From Sinomonas atrocyanea (GTDB lineage Bacteria > Actinomycetota > Actinomycetes > Actinomycetales > Micrococcaceae): a stretch of DNA of 64,000 bases. Below, one piece after another: positions 49,520-59,661 of this stretch. The notes under the pieces are model-generated. The model was not told where the DNA came from, ran no database searches, and saw only the letters and a program-made list of their open reading frames with translations. Position 1 is the first letter of the stretch. Every line of letters begins with the position of its first letter. The position numbers were made by a program, and so were the translations under genes. Where the stretch lies: contig NZ_CP014518.1 in the NCBI RefSeq assembly GCF_001577305.1, positions 3,534,001 to 3,598,000 on the forward strand, written 5' to 3'.

Positions 49520-49525
49520 ATTCTT
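49520..49525 (-). promoter_or_regulatory. Possible leaderless -10 box for the P-type ATPase gene
   Basis: AAGAAT on the minus strand ends 6 nt before the GTG at 49513, the same hexamer and distance as at the helicase gene. Confidence 0.45.
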
Positions 49526-49583
49526 CCGAACCGGGCCGCGGCGGCGGAAGGGAAGGAAGGCCCCACCACGCCGGGCTGCAGAA

Positions 49584-49623
49584 CGCAGAAGTGCCCCGGA
49601 CCGGGGTCCGGGGCACTTCTGCG
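49584..49623 (-). terminator. Very strong hairpin downstream of the repeat-peptide gene
   Basis: A perfect 40-nt palindrome: arms of 19 nt (49584-49602 and 49605-49623) around GG. It lies 78 bp after the peptide stop and 59 bp before the P-type ATPase -10 box, so it should close the peptide transcript and keep it apart from the ATPase gene. The rest of 49526-49700 shows no gene. Confidence 0.8.
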
Positions 49624-49700
49624 ACGGTTCGTCAGCACTCCCCCACAGGTGTACTGGGCTGACCGGCCGGGTCAGCGTGAGGCGGCTGCGCCGCGTCCGG

Positions 49701-49934
49701 TCAGAGGCTGCTGCTGACGGACATCGGATCAGGCCAGTTGCCGATCGCCGTGGGGGAGCTCATCGGATCGGGCCAGTTGCCGATCGCGGTGGACGTCATC
49801 GGGTCCGGCCAGTTGCCGATGGCCGTGGACTTCATGGGATCGGGCCAGTTGCCGATCGCCGTGGGGGCGCCGGCAACGCCGGACACCGCGAGCGCACCGC
49901 CAAGTGCGAGGGCCGCAATCAGTTTTTTCAGCAT
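49701..49934 (-). CDS. Secreted precursor with four identical decapeptide repeats, putative peptide pheromone
   Basis: A 77-residue protein. Residues 1-23 are a Sec signal peptide (two lysines, then a hydrophobic run ending AVSGVAGA). The mature part is four exact copies of TAIGNWPDPM at residues 25-34, 37-46, 49-58 and 62-71, joined by KS, TS and SSP, with tail SVSSSL. The copies differ at synonymous codon positions yet not in sequence, so selection keeps the peptide. An AAGGA site 7 nt before the ATG and a TTGACA/TTTACT promoter support expression. It has its own terminator and is divergent from a HTH-TPR regulator, the layout of a signal peptide with its receptor. A secreted toxin or surface peptide is the main alternative. 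No family was recognised. Confidence 0.85.
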   Translation of the reverse strand: MLKKLIAALALGGALAVSGVAGAPTAIGNWPDPMKSTAIGNWPDPMTSTAIGNWPDPMSSPTAIGNWPDPMSVSSSL

Positions 49935-50004
49935 GAGCTTGTCCTTTGTATGAGTCCCGCCGCTCCGGGGGGACAGGGTGCGTCGAACGGGGCAGAGCGT
50001 GCTT

Positions 50005-50018
50005 TGTCATGATTGACA
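50005..50018. promoter_or_regulatory. TGTCA-N4-TGACA inverted repeat in the peptide/regulator spacer
   Basis: A perfect 5-bp inverted repeat over the expected transcription start of the peptide gene. Further TTGAC boxes lie at 50047-50052 (inverted) and 50070-50075. This is the best candidate operator for the divergent XRE-TPR regulator. The palindrome CCATGATGG at 50078-50086 is a second option. The spacer 50001-50100 is 46% G+C, far below its surroundings. Confidence 0.5.
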
Positions 50019-50023
50019 TTCCC

Positions 50024-50052
50024 AGTAAAATATCTCCCACATTGCCTGTCAA
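50024..50052 (-). promoter_or_regulatory. Promoter of the repeat-peptide gene
   Basis: On the minus strand a perfect TTGACA (50052-50047) is followed after 17 nt by TTTACT (50029-50024). The leader to the ATG at 49934 would be about 83 nt. No equally good promoter was found for the rightward regulator gene; TATTAG at 50088-50093 is a weak -10 candidate. Confidence 0.6.
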
Positions 50053-50144
50053 GGAATACCGTCGCCCTCTTGACGGCCCATGATGGATATTAGAGACAAG
50101 CGTGCGCCGGTTCACGAGGTTCCGGGCCGGGCCAGGAGGTCATC

Positions 50145-51440
50145 GTGGGGAGCGGATTCGGCGAGAAGCTGCGTGCCGAGCGACTGGAGCGCGGACTCAC
50201 TCAGGCCGAACTCGGGAAGGACCTCTACTCGCCCAGCTACATCTCGCTGCTCGAGACCGGCCGGCGCGAGCCCACCGCCGAAGTGATCCAGGAGCTGGCG
50301 CGCAGGCTCCAGCTCGCCCCGAAGGCCCTCGAGGCCTGGAGCCAGCCCGTGAGCGCCAACGACGCCGAGTACGTCCTGGCCGGCCTCTACGCGCGGCAAG
50401 CCTGGGACCTGCGCGACTACGCGCAGGCGGCGACGCACGCCGCCACGGCAGCGCAGTTCGCCCTCGACGGCAAGAACAACAGCGCGTGGTGGAACATGAC
50501 GTACATGCAGGCGGAGTGCCTCATGAAGCAGGGCGAGCTGGCGGAATGCCAGCGGATCGTCCAGCACCTCCTCGAGCACCCCATCGTCGCCGAGTCCGCC
50601 GGTCTCGCGGTGCGCGCGCGCCAGATGCTGGCGGCCGTGTGCCACGGGCTCGGCCAGCTCAGCACCGCGGTGGAGCACGCCCGCGAGGCGGTCCGGCTCG
50701 CGTCGCAGCTTCCCGCCGGGTCCACGATCTACATCGGCGCCCTGCGCGCGCTCATCGGCGCCCTCGCGGAGAGCGGGAAGCTGGACGAGGCCTGGGAGCA
50801 GTGCGGCATCCTCGAGACGCTCGTCGACGAGGAGTCGATGGGCCAGCTCGCGGGCGAGATCGAGTGGGTGATCGGCAACGTGGCCTTCATGCGCGCCGAC
50901 TACGCCGAGGGCGTCAAGCACCATGAGCGGGCCGCGAAGCTCCTCTCCCCCGCCAACGACATCGAGCTCTGGGCCCGGTTCAACAAGGCCTCGGCCGCGG
51001 TGCGGCTCTCGGGCGGCATCATCGAGCCGGAGACCCTCGCGGCCATCGAGCGCGCCGAGCTGGCCCTGAGCATCGTGGGCGGCTCGCGCTCGGAGCAGCT
51101 CGAAGTGAGCTTCATCCGCGCCCGGTGGCTCTACCTCAACGGGCAGATCCCGGAAGCCATCGACCTCCTGCGCACTATCCACGCGGAGAAGGGCGTGCTC
51201 GGCCGCCACACCGCCGGCGAGGTCGCCCTCCTGTACGGCCGTGCGCTCAAGGCCCTGGGCCGCAACGACGAGGCCCTCGAGCTCCTCGCCGACGCGCGGG
51301 AGCAGTTCAGCTACGCGGGGGCCTCGGACAAGGTCCAGCAGGTCATGGACGCGATCCTCGAGATCCGGCTCGCCAGCCAGCGCGCCGCCAAGGAGGCCTC
51401 GGCCGGCGCCAAGGCCCCCGAGAAGGACGGCGTCAGCTGA
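50145..51440 (+). CDS. XRE-family HTH regulator with TPR domain, RRNPP-like
   Basis: A 431-residue cytoplasmic protein. Residues about 5-62 are an XRE helix-turn-helix (LRAERLERGLTQAELGKDLYSPSYISLLETGRREPTAE). From about 70 to 410 it is all helical with tandem TPR-like pairs, for instance QAATHAATAAQFAL, GELAECQRIVQHLLEH, STAVEHAREAVRLA and GQIPEAIDLLRTI. This HTH plus TPR build is that of RRNPP receptors (PlcR, NprR, PrgX, AimR), which bind re-imported peptides in the TPR groove. The GTG start follows AGGAGG at 5 nt. The divergent secreted repeat peptide is the obvious candidate ligand. The last 25 residues are Ala/Lys-rich. HTH-TPR proteins without peptide partners also exist, so the role is inferred. 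Confidence 0.85.
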   Translation: MGSGFGEKLRAERLERGLTQAELGKDLYSPSYISLLETGRREPTAEVIQELARRLQLAPKALEAWSQPVSANDAEYVLAGLYARQAWDLRDYAQAATHAATAAQFALDGKNNSAWWNMTYMQAECLMKQGELAECQRIVQHLLEHPIVAESAGLAVRARQMLAAVCHGLGQLSTAVEHAREAVRLASQLPAGSTIYIGALRALIGALAESGKLDEAWEQCGILETLVDEESMGQLAGEIEWVIGNVAFMRADYAEGVKHHERAAKLLSPANDIELWARFNKASAAVRLSGGIIEPETLAAIERAELALSIVGGSRSEQLEVSFIRARWLYLNGQIPEAIDLLRTIHAEKGVLGRHTAGEVALLYGRALKALGRNDEALELLADAREQFSYAGASDKVQQVMDAILEIRLASQRAAKEASAGAKAPEKDGVS

Positions 51441-52347
51441 AGGTGCGCCCGGTGAGCCGCTCGTAGGCCTCGACGTAGCGGTCCCGGGTCCGCTTGACGA
51501 CCTCCTCGGGCAGGGCCGGCGGCTCCTGCCCGGAAGTGCGGTCCCAGCCGGACTCTGCGGACGTGAGCCAGTCGCGGACGAACTGCTTGTCGAACGAGGG
51601 CTGTGCGCGCCCCGGCTCCCAGGTGGCCGCGTCCCAGAAGCGCGAGGAGTCCGGGGTGAGCACCTCGTCGCCGAGGGTGATGTAGCCGGTGGTCGGATCC
51701 ACGCCGAACTCGACCTTGGTGTCCGCGAGGATGATCCCCCGCTCGCGGGCGATCCGCTCCGCCTCGCGGTAGATCTCGAGCGTGAGGTCGCGCAGCTGCG
51801 CCGCGGCCTCGTCCCCCACCATTCCGGTGACGTCCTCGTAGGTGATGTTCACATCGTGCTCGCCGAACTCCGCCTTCGCGGAGGGGGTGAAGACCGCCTC
51901 GGGCAGGCGCGAGCCGTCCACCAGCCCCTCGGGCAGCGGGATCGCGCACACCGTTCCGGATTCGCGGTACTCGGCCAGGCCGGACCCGGTGAGGTAGCCG
52001 CGGGCGATGCACTCCACGGGGTACATCTCGAGCCTGCGGCAGACCATGGCGCGCCCCGCGACCTCGGCGGGGACACCGTCGTCGACCGTGGAGGCCACCA
52101 CGTGGTTGGGCACGTTGAGCTGCTCGAACCACCACAGGCTCAGCTGGGTGAGGATCCGGCCCTTATCCGGGATCGTGCTCGCGAGGACGTGGTCGTAGGC
52201 GGAGATGCGGTCGCTGGCGACCACGAGCACCTGGTCCGCCGGGCCGTCGACGGGCTCGTAGAGGTCGCGGACCTTGCCCGAGTAGATGTGCCGCCAGCCC
52301 GGCAGCTCCAGGACCTCGGTGGAGAACCCCGGCTTGTCGATGCTCAT
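51433..52347 (-). CDS. purC: Phosphoribosylaminoimidazole-succinocarboxamide synthase
   Basis: A 304-residue SAICAR synthetase of purine synthesis. HIYSGKVRDLYE near residue 20 is the ATP-binding strand pair, ASDRISAYDHVL the conserved loop, and GIILADTKVEFGVD near 205 the metal and CAIR region. The length fits the single-domain bacterial type with C-terminal extension. The ATG overlaps the purD stop (ATGA). Its stop overlaps by 8 bp the end of the convergent XRE-TPR gene, so the two transcripts run into each other. Confidence 0.96.
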   Translation of the reverse strand: MSIDKPGFSTEVLELPGWRHIYSGKVRDLYEPVDGPADQVLVVASDRISAYDHVLASTIPDKGRILTQLSLWWFEQLNVPNHVVASTVDDGVPAEVAGRAMVCRRLEMYPVECIARGYLTGSGLAEYRESGTVCAIPLPEGLVDGSRLPEAVFTPSAKAEFGEHDVNITYEDVTGMVGDEAAAQLRDLTLEIYREAERIARERGIILADTKVEFGVDPTTGYITLGDEVLTPDSSRFWDAATWEPGRAQPSFDKQFVRDWLTSAESGWDRTSGQEPPALPEEVVKRTRDRYVEAYERLTGRTFS

Positions 52348-53654
52348 CGCTCTGCTCCCGTCCCTGCGCCGTTGCGCACCCTGGGCACGCTGATCTGCCC
52401 GCGTGCTGCCTTGGCCGCGATGTCGCGGCGGTACTGTCCGCCCTCGAGCCTGATGAGGGCCATGCCCTCGTAGGCCCGCTCGCGTGCCTGCTCGAGCCCC
52501 TCGCCGAGGGCGACGACGGCGAGCACCCGCCCGCCGGCGGAGATCACCTTGCCGTCCGCGTCGAGCGCGGTCCCGGCGTGCAGGACGTGGACGCCCTCGA
52601 GCTTCTCTGCCTTCTTCAGCCCGCGGATGCGGTCGCCGGTGCGCGGGGTCCCGGGGTAGTTCTCCGACGCGAGGACGACGGCGACCGCGGCCTCGGGCGC
52701 CCACCGCAGGTCGCCAGCGGTCCCGAGCTGGCCCGTGGCGGCGGCCAGGAGCAGGCCGCCGAGAGGCGTGCGGAGCCGGGCGAGCACCGCCTGCGTCTCG
52801 GGGTCGCCGAACCGGGCGTTGAACTCGATGACGCGCGTGCCGCGGGAGGTGAGCGCCAGGCCGCAGTAGAGGACACCGACGAACGGTGTGCCGCGCTTGG
52901 CCATCTCGTCGATGGTCGGCTGGGCCACGCGCTCGACCACCTCCTCGACGAGCCCGGCGGGGGCCCATTCGAGGGGGCTGTAGGCGCCCATGCCCCCGGT
53001 ATTGGGGCCCTCGTCGCCGTCGAAGATGCGCTTGAAGTCCTGGGCGGGGGCGAGCGGGACGGCTGTGTGGCCGTCCGAGAGGACGAAGAGGGAGACCTCG
53101 GGGCCGTCGAGGTACTCCTCGATGACCACGGTGCCGCCGGCCTCGAAGCAGGACTGGGCGTGGGCGAGCGCTGCGCTGCGGTCGTCGGTGACGACCACGC
53201 CCTTCCCGGCGGCGAGCCCGTCGTCCTTGACCACGTAGGGGGCCCCGAACGCGTCGAGCGCGTCTGCGGCCTCGCCGGGGTTGACGGCCACGCGGGCCAT
53301 CGCTGTGGGGACCCCGGCCTCGGCCATGACCTGCTTGGCGAAGGCCTTGGACGCCTCGAGCTGGGCGGCTGCCCGGCTGGGCCCGAACACGGGGATCCCG
53401 GCCGCGCGGACCGCGTCGGAGACTCCGGCGGCGAGCGGCGCCTCCGGGCCGACCACCACGAGGTCTGCCGCGAGGGCCCGCGCGAGTGCCGTGACGGCGT
53501 CCGGGTCGTTGGCGTTGACGGGATGCGTCGGGACGATCTGGGCGATGCCGGCGTTGCCGGGCGCGGCGTGCACCTCGGAGACGGCCGGATCGGCGAGGAG
53601 GGAGCGGACGATGGCGTGTTCGCGGCCGCCGGGGCCGATCACGAGAACCTTCAC
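52344..53654 (-). CDS. purD: Phosphoribosylamine-glycine ligase
   Basis: A 436-residue ATP-grasp enzyme (GAR synthetase). The start VKVLVIGPGGREHAI is the family N-terminus, followed by VVGPEAPLAAGVSDAV, PYVVKDDGLAAGKGVVV (ATP-grasp), QDFKRIFDGDEGPNTGGMGAYSP and VIEFNARFGDPETQ with metal ligands. The start is GTG, 6 nt after TACCCT, without a Shine-Dalgarno. It is coupled to purC downstream and divergent from an asparaginase gene. Confidence 0.96.
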   Translation of the reverse strand: MKVLVIGPGGREHAIVRSLLADPAVSEVHAAPGNAGIAQIVPTHPVNANDPDAVTALARALAADLVVVGPEAPLAAGVSDAVRAAGIPVFGPSRAAAQLEASKAFAKQVMAEAGVPTAMARVAVNPGEAADALDAFGAPYVVKDDGLAAGKGVVVTDDRSAALAHAQSCFEAGGTVVIEEYLDGPEVSLFVLSDGHTAVPLAPAQDFKRIFDGDEGPNTGGMGAYSPLEWAPAGLVEEVVERVAQPTIDEMAKRGTPFVGVLYCGLALTSRGTRVIEFNARFGDPETQAVLARLRTPLGGLLLAAATGQLGTAGDLRWAPEAAVAVVLASENYPGTPRTGDRIRGLKKAEKLEGVHVLHAGTALDADGKVISAGGRVLAVVALGEGLEQARERAYEGMALIRLEGGQYRRDIAAKAARGQISVPRVRNGAGTGAER

Positions 53655-53660
53655 GCCCCA

Positions 53661-53666
53661 AGGGTA
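53661..53666 (-). promoter_or_regulatory. Probable leaderless -10 box for purD
   Basis: TACCCT on the minus strand ends 6 nt before the GTG at 53654, identical in sequence and distance to the trhO box. Confidence 0.55.
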
Positions 53667-53723
53667 TCGGCCAGCCCCTGCGCGGCGCACCCGGGCATCC
53701 CCGGCAACCCGCGGCCGCACACC

Positions 53724-53729
53724 TAGACT
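53724..53729 (+). promoter_or_regulatory. Probable leaderless -10 box for the asparaginase gene
   Basis: TAGACT ends 6 nt before the ATG at 53736; no ribosome binding site is seen. Confidence 0.55.
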
Positions 53730-53735
53730 GAGGCC

Positions 53736-54743
53736 ATGCCCCACGCAACCTTCACCGCGGACGACGCCGTCGAGCTCGCCGTGGTCGAGCGCAGCGGCTT
53801 CATCGAGTCCCGCCACCTCGGCTCGGCCGTGGTGCTGGCCGGTGACGGTTCCGTGGTCACCGAGCTCGGGGACATCCGCACGCCCGTGCTCGCCCGCTCC
53901 ACGCTCAAGCCGTTCCAGGCCCTCGCCTCCATGCAGGCCGGCGTGCCACTGCGGGGAACGCAGGTTGCCCTCGCGTGCGCGTCCCACACCGGCTCGCTGG
54001 ACCACATGGACGTGGTCGAGGGGATGCTCCACGCGGCGGGCCTGGGCGAGGCGGACCTGGGCTGCCCGGCCGAATGGCCGGCGGACGAGAACGCCCGCGC
54101 ATGGCTCATCCGCTCCGGGCAGGGCCGGCGGAAGCTCGCGTACAACTGCTCGGGCAAGCACGCGGCCTTCCTGTGGGCGTGCGTGCAGAACGGATGGGAC
54201 CGGCGCAGCTACCTCGAACCCAACCACCCGCTGCAGCAGCGGGTCCGGGCCACGATCGAGGAGTATGCCGAGGAGCCGATCGCGCACCTCGGGATCGACG
54301 GCTGCGGCGCCCCGGTCGCCGCGCTGTCCCTGCGCGGCCTCGCCCAGGCCTACTCGCGCCTCGCCAGGTCCCCCGGGGACCACGGCGCCAACGCGCGCGC
54401 CGCGACGATTGCGACGTCGATGCTCGACTACCCGTGGGCGGTCCAGGGCCACGACAAGGAGAACACGATCGTCATGGAGGAGCTGGGGATCCTCGCCAAG
54501 GTCGGCGCCGAAGGGCTCCTCGTGCTCGCCACCCCGCAGGGCGCCACGGCGGCCGTGAAGATCCTGGACGGCAACGTCCGCGCCACGACCCTCGTGGGCC
54601 TGACAATGCTCGCCGCGGCCGATGCCGTGGACGTGCCGGAGGTGGCCCGCGTCCTCGAGCGGGTCGTCGATCCGGTCCTGGGCGGCGGCCGGCAGGTCGG
54701 CCGCATCCGGCTGGGGCGCGCCGTCTCGGCGCTGCTGGACTGA
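53736..54743 (+). CDS. Asparaginase, Rhizobium-type (asparaginase II family)
   Basis: A 335-residue protein of the Rhizobium etli-type asparaginase family, unrelated to E. coli AnsA/AnsB. The core is RSTLKPFQALASMQAG with the proposed serine-lysine pair, ACASHTGSLDHMDVV, NCSGKHAAFLWAC and GIDGCGAPV with conserved cysteines that bind zinc in this family, and QGHDKENT. The start at ATG 53736 is right after a -10 box. It should turn asparagine into aspartate and ammonia. The SCP-like gene follows after 12 bp in the same direction. Confidence 0.85.
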   Translation: MPHATFTADDAVELAVVERSGFIESRHLGSAVVLAGDGSVVTELGDIRTPVLARSTLKPFQALASMQAGVPLRGTQVALACASHTGSLDHMDVVEGMLHAAGLGEADLGCPAEWPADENARAWLIRSGQGRRKLAYNCSGKHAAFLWACVQNGWDRRSYLEPNHPLQQRVRATIEEYAEEPIAHLGIDGCGAPVAALSLRGLAQAYSRLARSPGDHGANARAATIATSMLDYPWAVQGHDKENTIVMEELGILAKVGAEGLLVLATPQGATAAVKILDGNVRATTLVGLTMLAAADAVDVPEVARVLERVVDPVLGGGRQVGRIRLGRAVSALLD

Positions 54744-54755
54744 GGGGGACCCACC

Positions 54756-55193
54756 ATGGCTGTCCGCCGCAGGATCGCGCACGACGCCGGCCGCGCCGCC
54801 GTCGCGGCCTGGCTCGCCGCCCGCAGTGGCCCGGACGGCACGGTCGGCGACACCTCCGGTGAGGTGCCGGCGGGCGGCGCCCAGGCCGGCGTCGTGCGCC
54901 CCGCGGTGGACCGGCAGACCACCGCCACCGCCGTGCGCTACCTGCTGGAGGAACTCGCGGAGCGCGCGCCGGGCAACTCGGTCGAGGTGCGCGTGCCGCC
55001 CTTCGGGGTGGCGCAGTGCGTCGAGGGCCCCCGGCACACCCGCGGGACGCCCCCGAACGTCGTAGAGACGGACGCCGAGACGTGGCTCGCCCTCGCCACC
55101 GGCACCCTCGCGTGGCCCGGGGCCGTGGCCTCGGGCCGGCTGACCGCCTCCGGCATCAGGACCGACCTGAGCGAGTTCCTGCCGCTCGCGTAG
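54756..55193 (+). CDS. SCP-like (sterol carrier family) protein
   Basis: A 145-residue protein matching actinobacterial proteins named sterol carrier family. The core is RQTTATAVRYLLEELAERAPGNSVEVRVPPFGVAQCVEGPRHTRGTPPNVVETDAETWL read in parts around residues 53-112, then LATGTLAWPGAVASGRLTASG, resembling the SCP2 strand-helix end. No lipid-binding role is shown. It follows the asparaginase gene closely and ends directly against the stop of the convergent SDR gene. Confidence 0.72.
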   Translation: MAVRRRIAHDAGRAAVAAWLAARSGPDGTVGDTSGEVPAGGAQAGVVRPAVDRQTTATAVRYLLEELAERAPGNSVEVRVPPFGVAQCVEGPRHTRGTPPNVVETDAETWLALATGTLAWPGAVASGRLTASGIRTDLSEFLPLA

Positions 55194-55964
55194 CTAGCCC
55201 CTGCCGACGAACGGCATGCCCGAGGCGGTGATGAGCAGGCTGCCGACGCTCGCCTCGGCCGGCAGCGAGGCCATGAAGGCCACGGCCTGTGCGGCCTCCT
55301 CGACGGCGAAGGTGGGCTCGACGCGGCGCGAGCCGTCCGCCTGGAGGGCGCCCTCGCCGACACCCAGCGTGTAGTTGAGCTGCTCTACGAGCTCAGTGCG
55401 CGTGTTGCCGATGTCGATCTGCCCGCACGTGATCCCCCAGGGGCGCCCGTCGAGCTCGATGCTCTTGGTCAGGCCCGTGATGGCGTGCTTCGTGGCCGTA
55501 TAGGCAACGGAGCGCGGGCGCGGCGCGTGCGCCGAGATCGAGCCGTTGTTGATGATCCGGCCACCGCGCGGCTCCTGGGCCTTCATGGCGCGGAACGCCG
55601 CCGCCGCGCACAGGAAGCTCCCGGTGAGGTTCACGGCGACCGTGGACTCCCATCCGGCAAGGTCGATCTCGCCGACGTCTCCGGAGGGGCCGAACGTCCC
55701 GGCGTTGTTGAACAGCACGTCAACGCGCCCGAACGCGCCCACGGTGTCCGCGAAGAGCCGCTCGACGTCGGCCGGGGCCGTGACGTCGCAGGGCACCACG
55801 AGGGCGTGCTCGGCTCCCCCGGCCGTCGCGTGCAGCTCGGCCTCGCGGCGCCCCGCGAGGGCCACGCGCCAGCCGTCGGCCAGCAGCCGGCGCGCCACGG
55901 CCCGGCCGATCCCGCTGCCCGCGCCCGTGACCACGGCCACCCGGGATGCCGTCTGCTCGCTCAT
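55194..55964 (-). CDS. Short-chain dehydrogenase/reductase
   Basis: A 256-residue classical SDR. The cofactor loop is TGAGSGIG (residues 13-20), NNAG at 86-89, the catalytic S142, Y155 and K159 (YTATK). After the Rossmann strand 2 the residues GRRE suggest NADP(H) preference. The substrate is unknown. The start at ATG 55964 follows GGAGG; an upstream extension to 56117 crosses the promoter region. It is divergent from aceE. Confidence 0.88.
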   Translation of the reverse strand: MSEQTASRVAVVTGAGSGIGRAVARRLLADGWRVALAGRREAELHATAGGAEHALVVPCDVTAPADVERLFADTVGAFGRVDVLFNNAGTFGPSGDVGEIDLAGWESTVAVNLTGSFLCAAAAFRAMKAQEPRGGRIINNGSISAHAPRPRSVAYTATKHAITGLTKSIELDGRPWGITCGQIDIGNTRTELVEQLNYTLGVGEGALQADGSRRVEPTFAVEEAAQAVAFMASLPAEASVGSLLITASGMPFVGRG

Positions 55965-56021
55965 CTGCTGCCTCCACTCCGTCACCGACTTGACGCGCAT
56001 CACGTCCACACGCCACGCTAG

Positions 56022-56057
56022 TTTCACATTACAGTATTTCTCTTCCGCCATATGAAA
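56022..56057. promoter_or_regulatory. AT-rich inverted repeat between SDR and aceE
   Basis: TTTCACAT (56022-56029) and ATATGAAA (56050-56057) are inverted with 7 of 8 matches and a 20-nt spacer. They lie in the only AT-rich part of the 176-bp divergent region, so a regulator site for aceE and/or the SDR is plausible. A TACTGT on the minus strand within it may be a -10 for the SDR. Confidence 0.35.
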
Positions 56058-56140
56058 TAAGACAGCGGCGGAGGAGCGGCGGGGACCTCCCTGCCGACGC
56101 TCGACGCGCGGCACCAAACGCGCGCAGAAGGAGGTTGGCC

Positions 56141-58894
<2,754 letters not shown>

Positions 58895-59008
58895 CCCCTC
58901 CCCGCAGCACGGCCGGCGAGCGCCGGCCCGCAGGCTGCCCCCGCACCGCCCCCTGGGGCCTGGTTGGACGGTGCGGGGGCCGGCGGCCGATCCACACGGC
59001 CGCCCCAT

Positions 59009-59040
59009 GGCGGCCCTCCTCGCGCAACGGGAGGGCCGCC
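59009..59040. terminator. Terminator hairpin after aceE
   Basis: GGCGGCCCTCC (59009-59019) pairs with GGAGGGCCGCC (59030-59040). It lies between aceE and the convergent membrane-protein gene. Confidence 0.65.
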
Positions 59041-59049
59041 ACCGTCATC

Positions 59050-59520
59050 TCAGACGTGCCACCGGGGGCCTGACTGCCGCCCCGGGCCCGGGCGACGGCC
59101 GAGGTGCATGAGCGCGCGCACGAAGGCGACCAGCTGGGCGAGGATCCCCACCAGGGCGCCCACGATGCCGACCACGAGCAGGACCCGCACGACGACGGCC
59201 CAGTCGGGGGGACCCCCGGGAAACACGAACGGGAACACCTCCCACACCCTGACGGTCGCCACGATGCCAAAGATGAGCACCACGATCTCCCCGACCGCGC
59301 GGAGGGCGGGTGTGCCGGCGACGAGGTAGACGGCGTTGGCAACGAGACCCGCAATCCAGGCGGCGTTCACCGCGCCGATCACTTCGGACCCCTCCGGGGT
59401 CACGAAGGGCACCGACCACCAGCCCGGCCAGACGTTGGCGGCGTAGAGCAGCACCCCGATCACGATGATCGACGGGACGGCGCCCTCGCGCCCCGTTCTC
59501 CTCCGCTCGGCCCGTTCCAT
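59050..59520 (-). CDS. Small integral membrane protein, function unknown
   Basis: A 156-residue protein with four predicted helices: IIVIGVLLYAANVWPGWW, IGAVNAAWIAGLVANAVYLVAG, VGEIVVLIFGIVATVRVW and VVVRVLLVVGIVGALVGILAQLVAFVR. The N-terminus is Arg-rich and the C-terminus basic and Gly/Pro-rich. No catalytic motif or family was recognised. Start codon ATG 59520; the upstream 141 bp hold a compound hairpin and no gene. Confidence 0.72.
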   Translation of the reverse strand: MERAERRRTGREGAVPSIIVIGVLLYAANVWPGWWSVPFVTPEGSEVIGAVNAAWIAGLVANAVYLVAGTPALRAVGEIVVLIFGIVATVRVWEVFPFVFPGGPPDWAVVVRVLLVVGIVGALVGILAQLVAFVRALMHLGRRPGPGRQSGPRWHV

Positions 59521-59585
59521 GGGCCCATCACATCCTCCAGGGCCGAGGCGCGCGAGAGGCTTTCGTCCCGCCCGGCACGTGAAGC

Positions 59586-59616
59586 GGCCCCGCTCCCACG
59601 GTGGGGGAACGGGGCC
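59586..59616 (-). terminator. Compound hairpin after the small IclR-linked gene
   Basis: GGCCCCG (59586-59592) pairs with CGGGGCC (59610-59616) and encloses an inner CCCAC/GTGGG. It lies 46 bp after the stop of the leftward 63-residue gene. Confidence 0.5.
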
Positions 59617-59661
59617 ACTACGGGTAGAGCGCGACGCGGCGGGAGATCGGTGGCGGCTGGC

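Noticed and set aside
49701..49934. Repeat peptide as a CRISPR-like or intergenic DNA repeat
   Set aside because: Repeats are in frame, differ mainly at synonymous sites, have changing spacers of 2-3 codons, and sit behind a signal peptide with a ribosome site.
50070..50093. TTGACG and TATTAG as a promoter for the XRE-TPR gene
   Set aside because: The spacing is only 12 bp, too short for a normal sigma-70 promoter, so no promoter was called.
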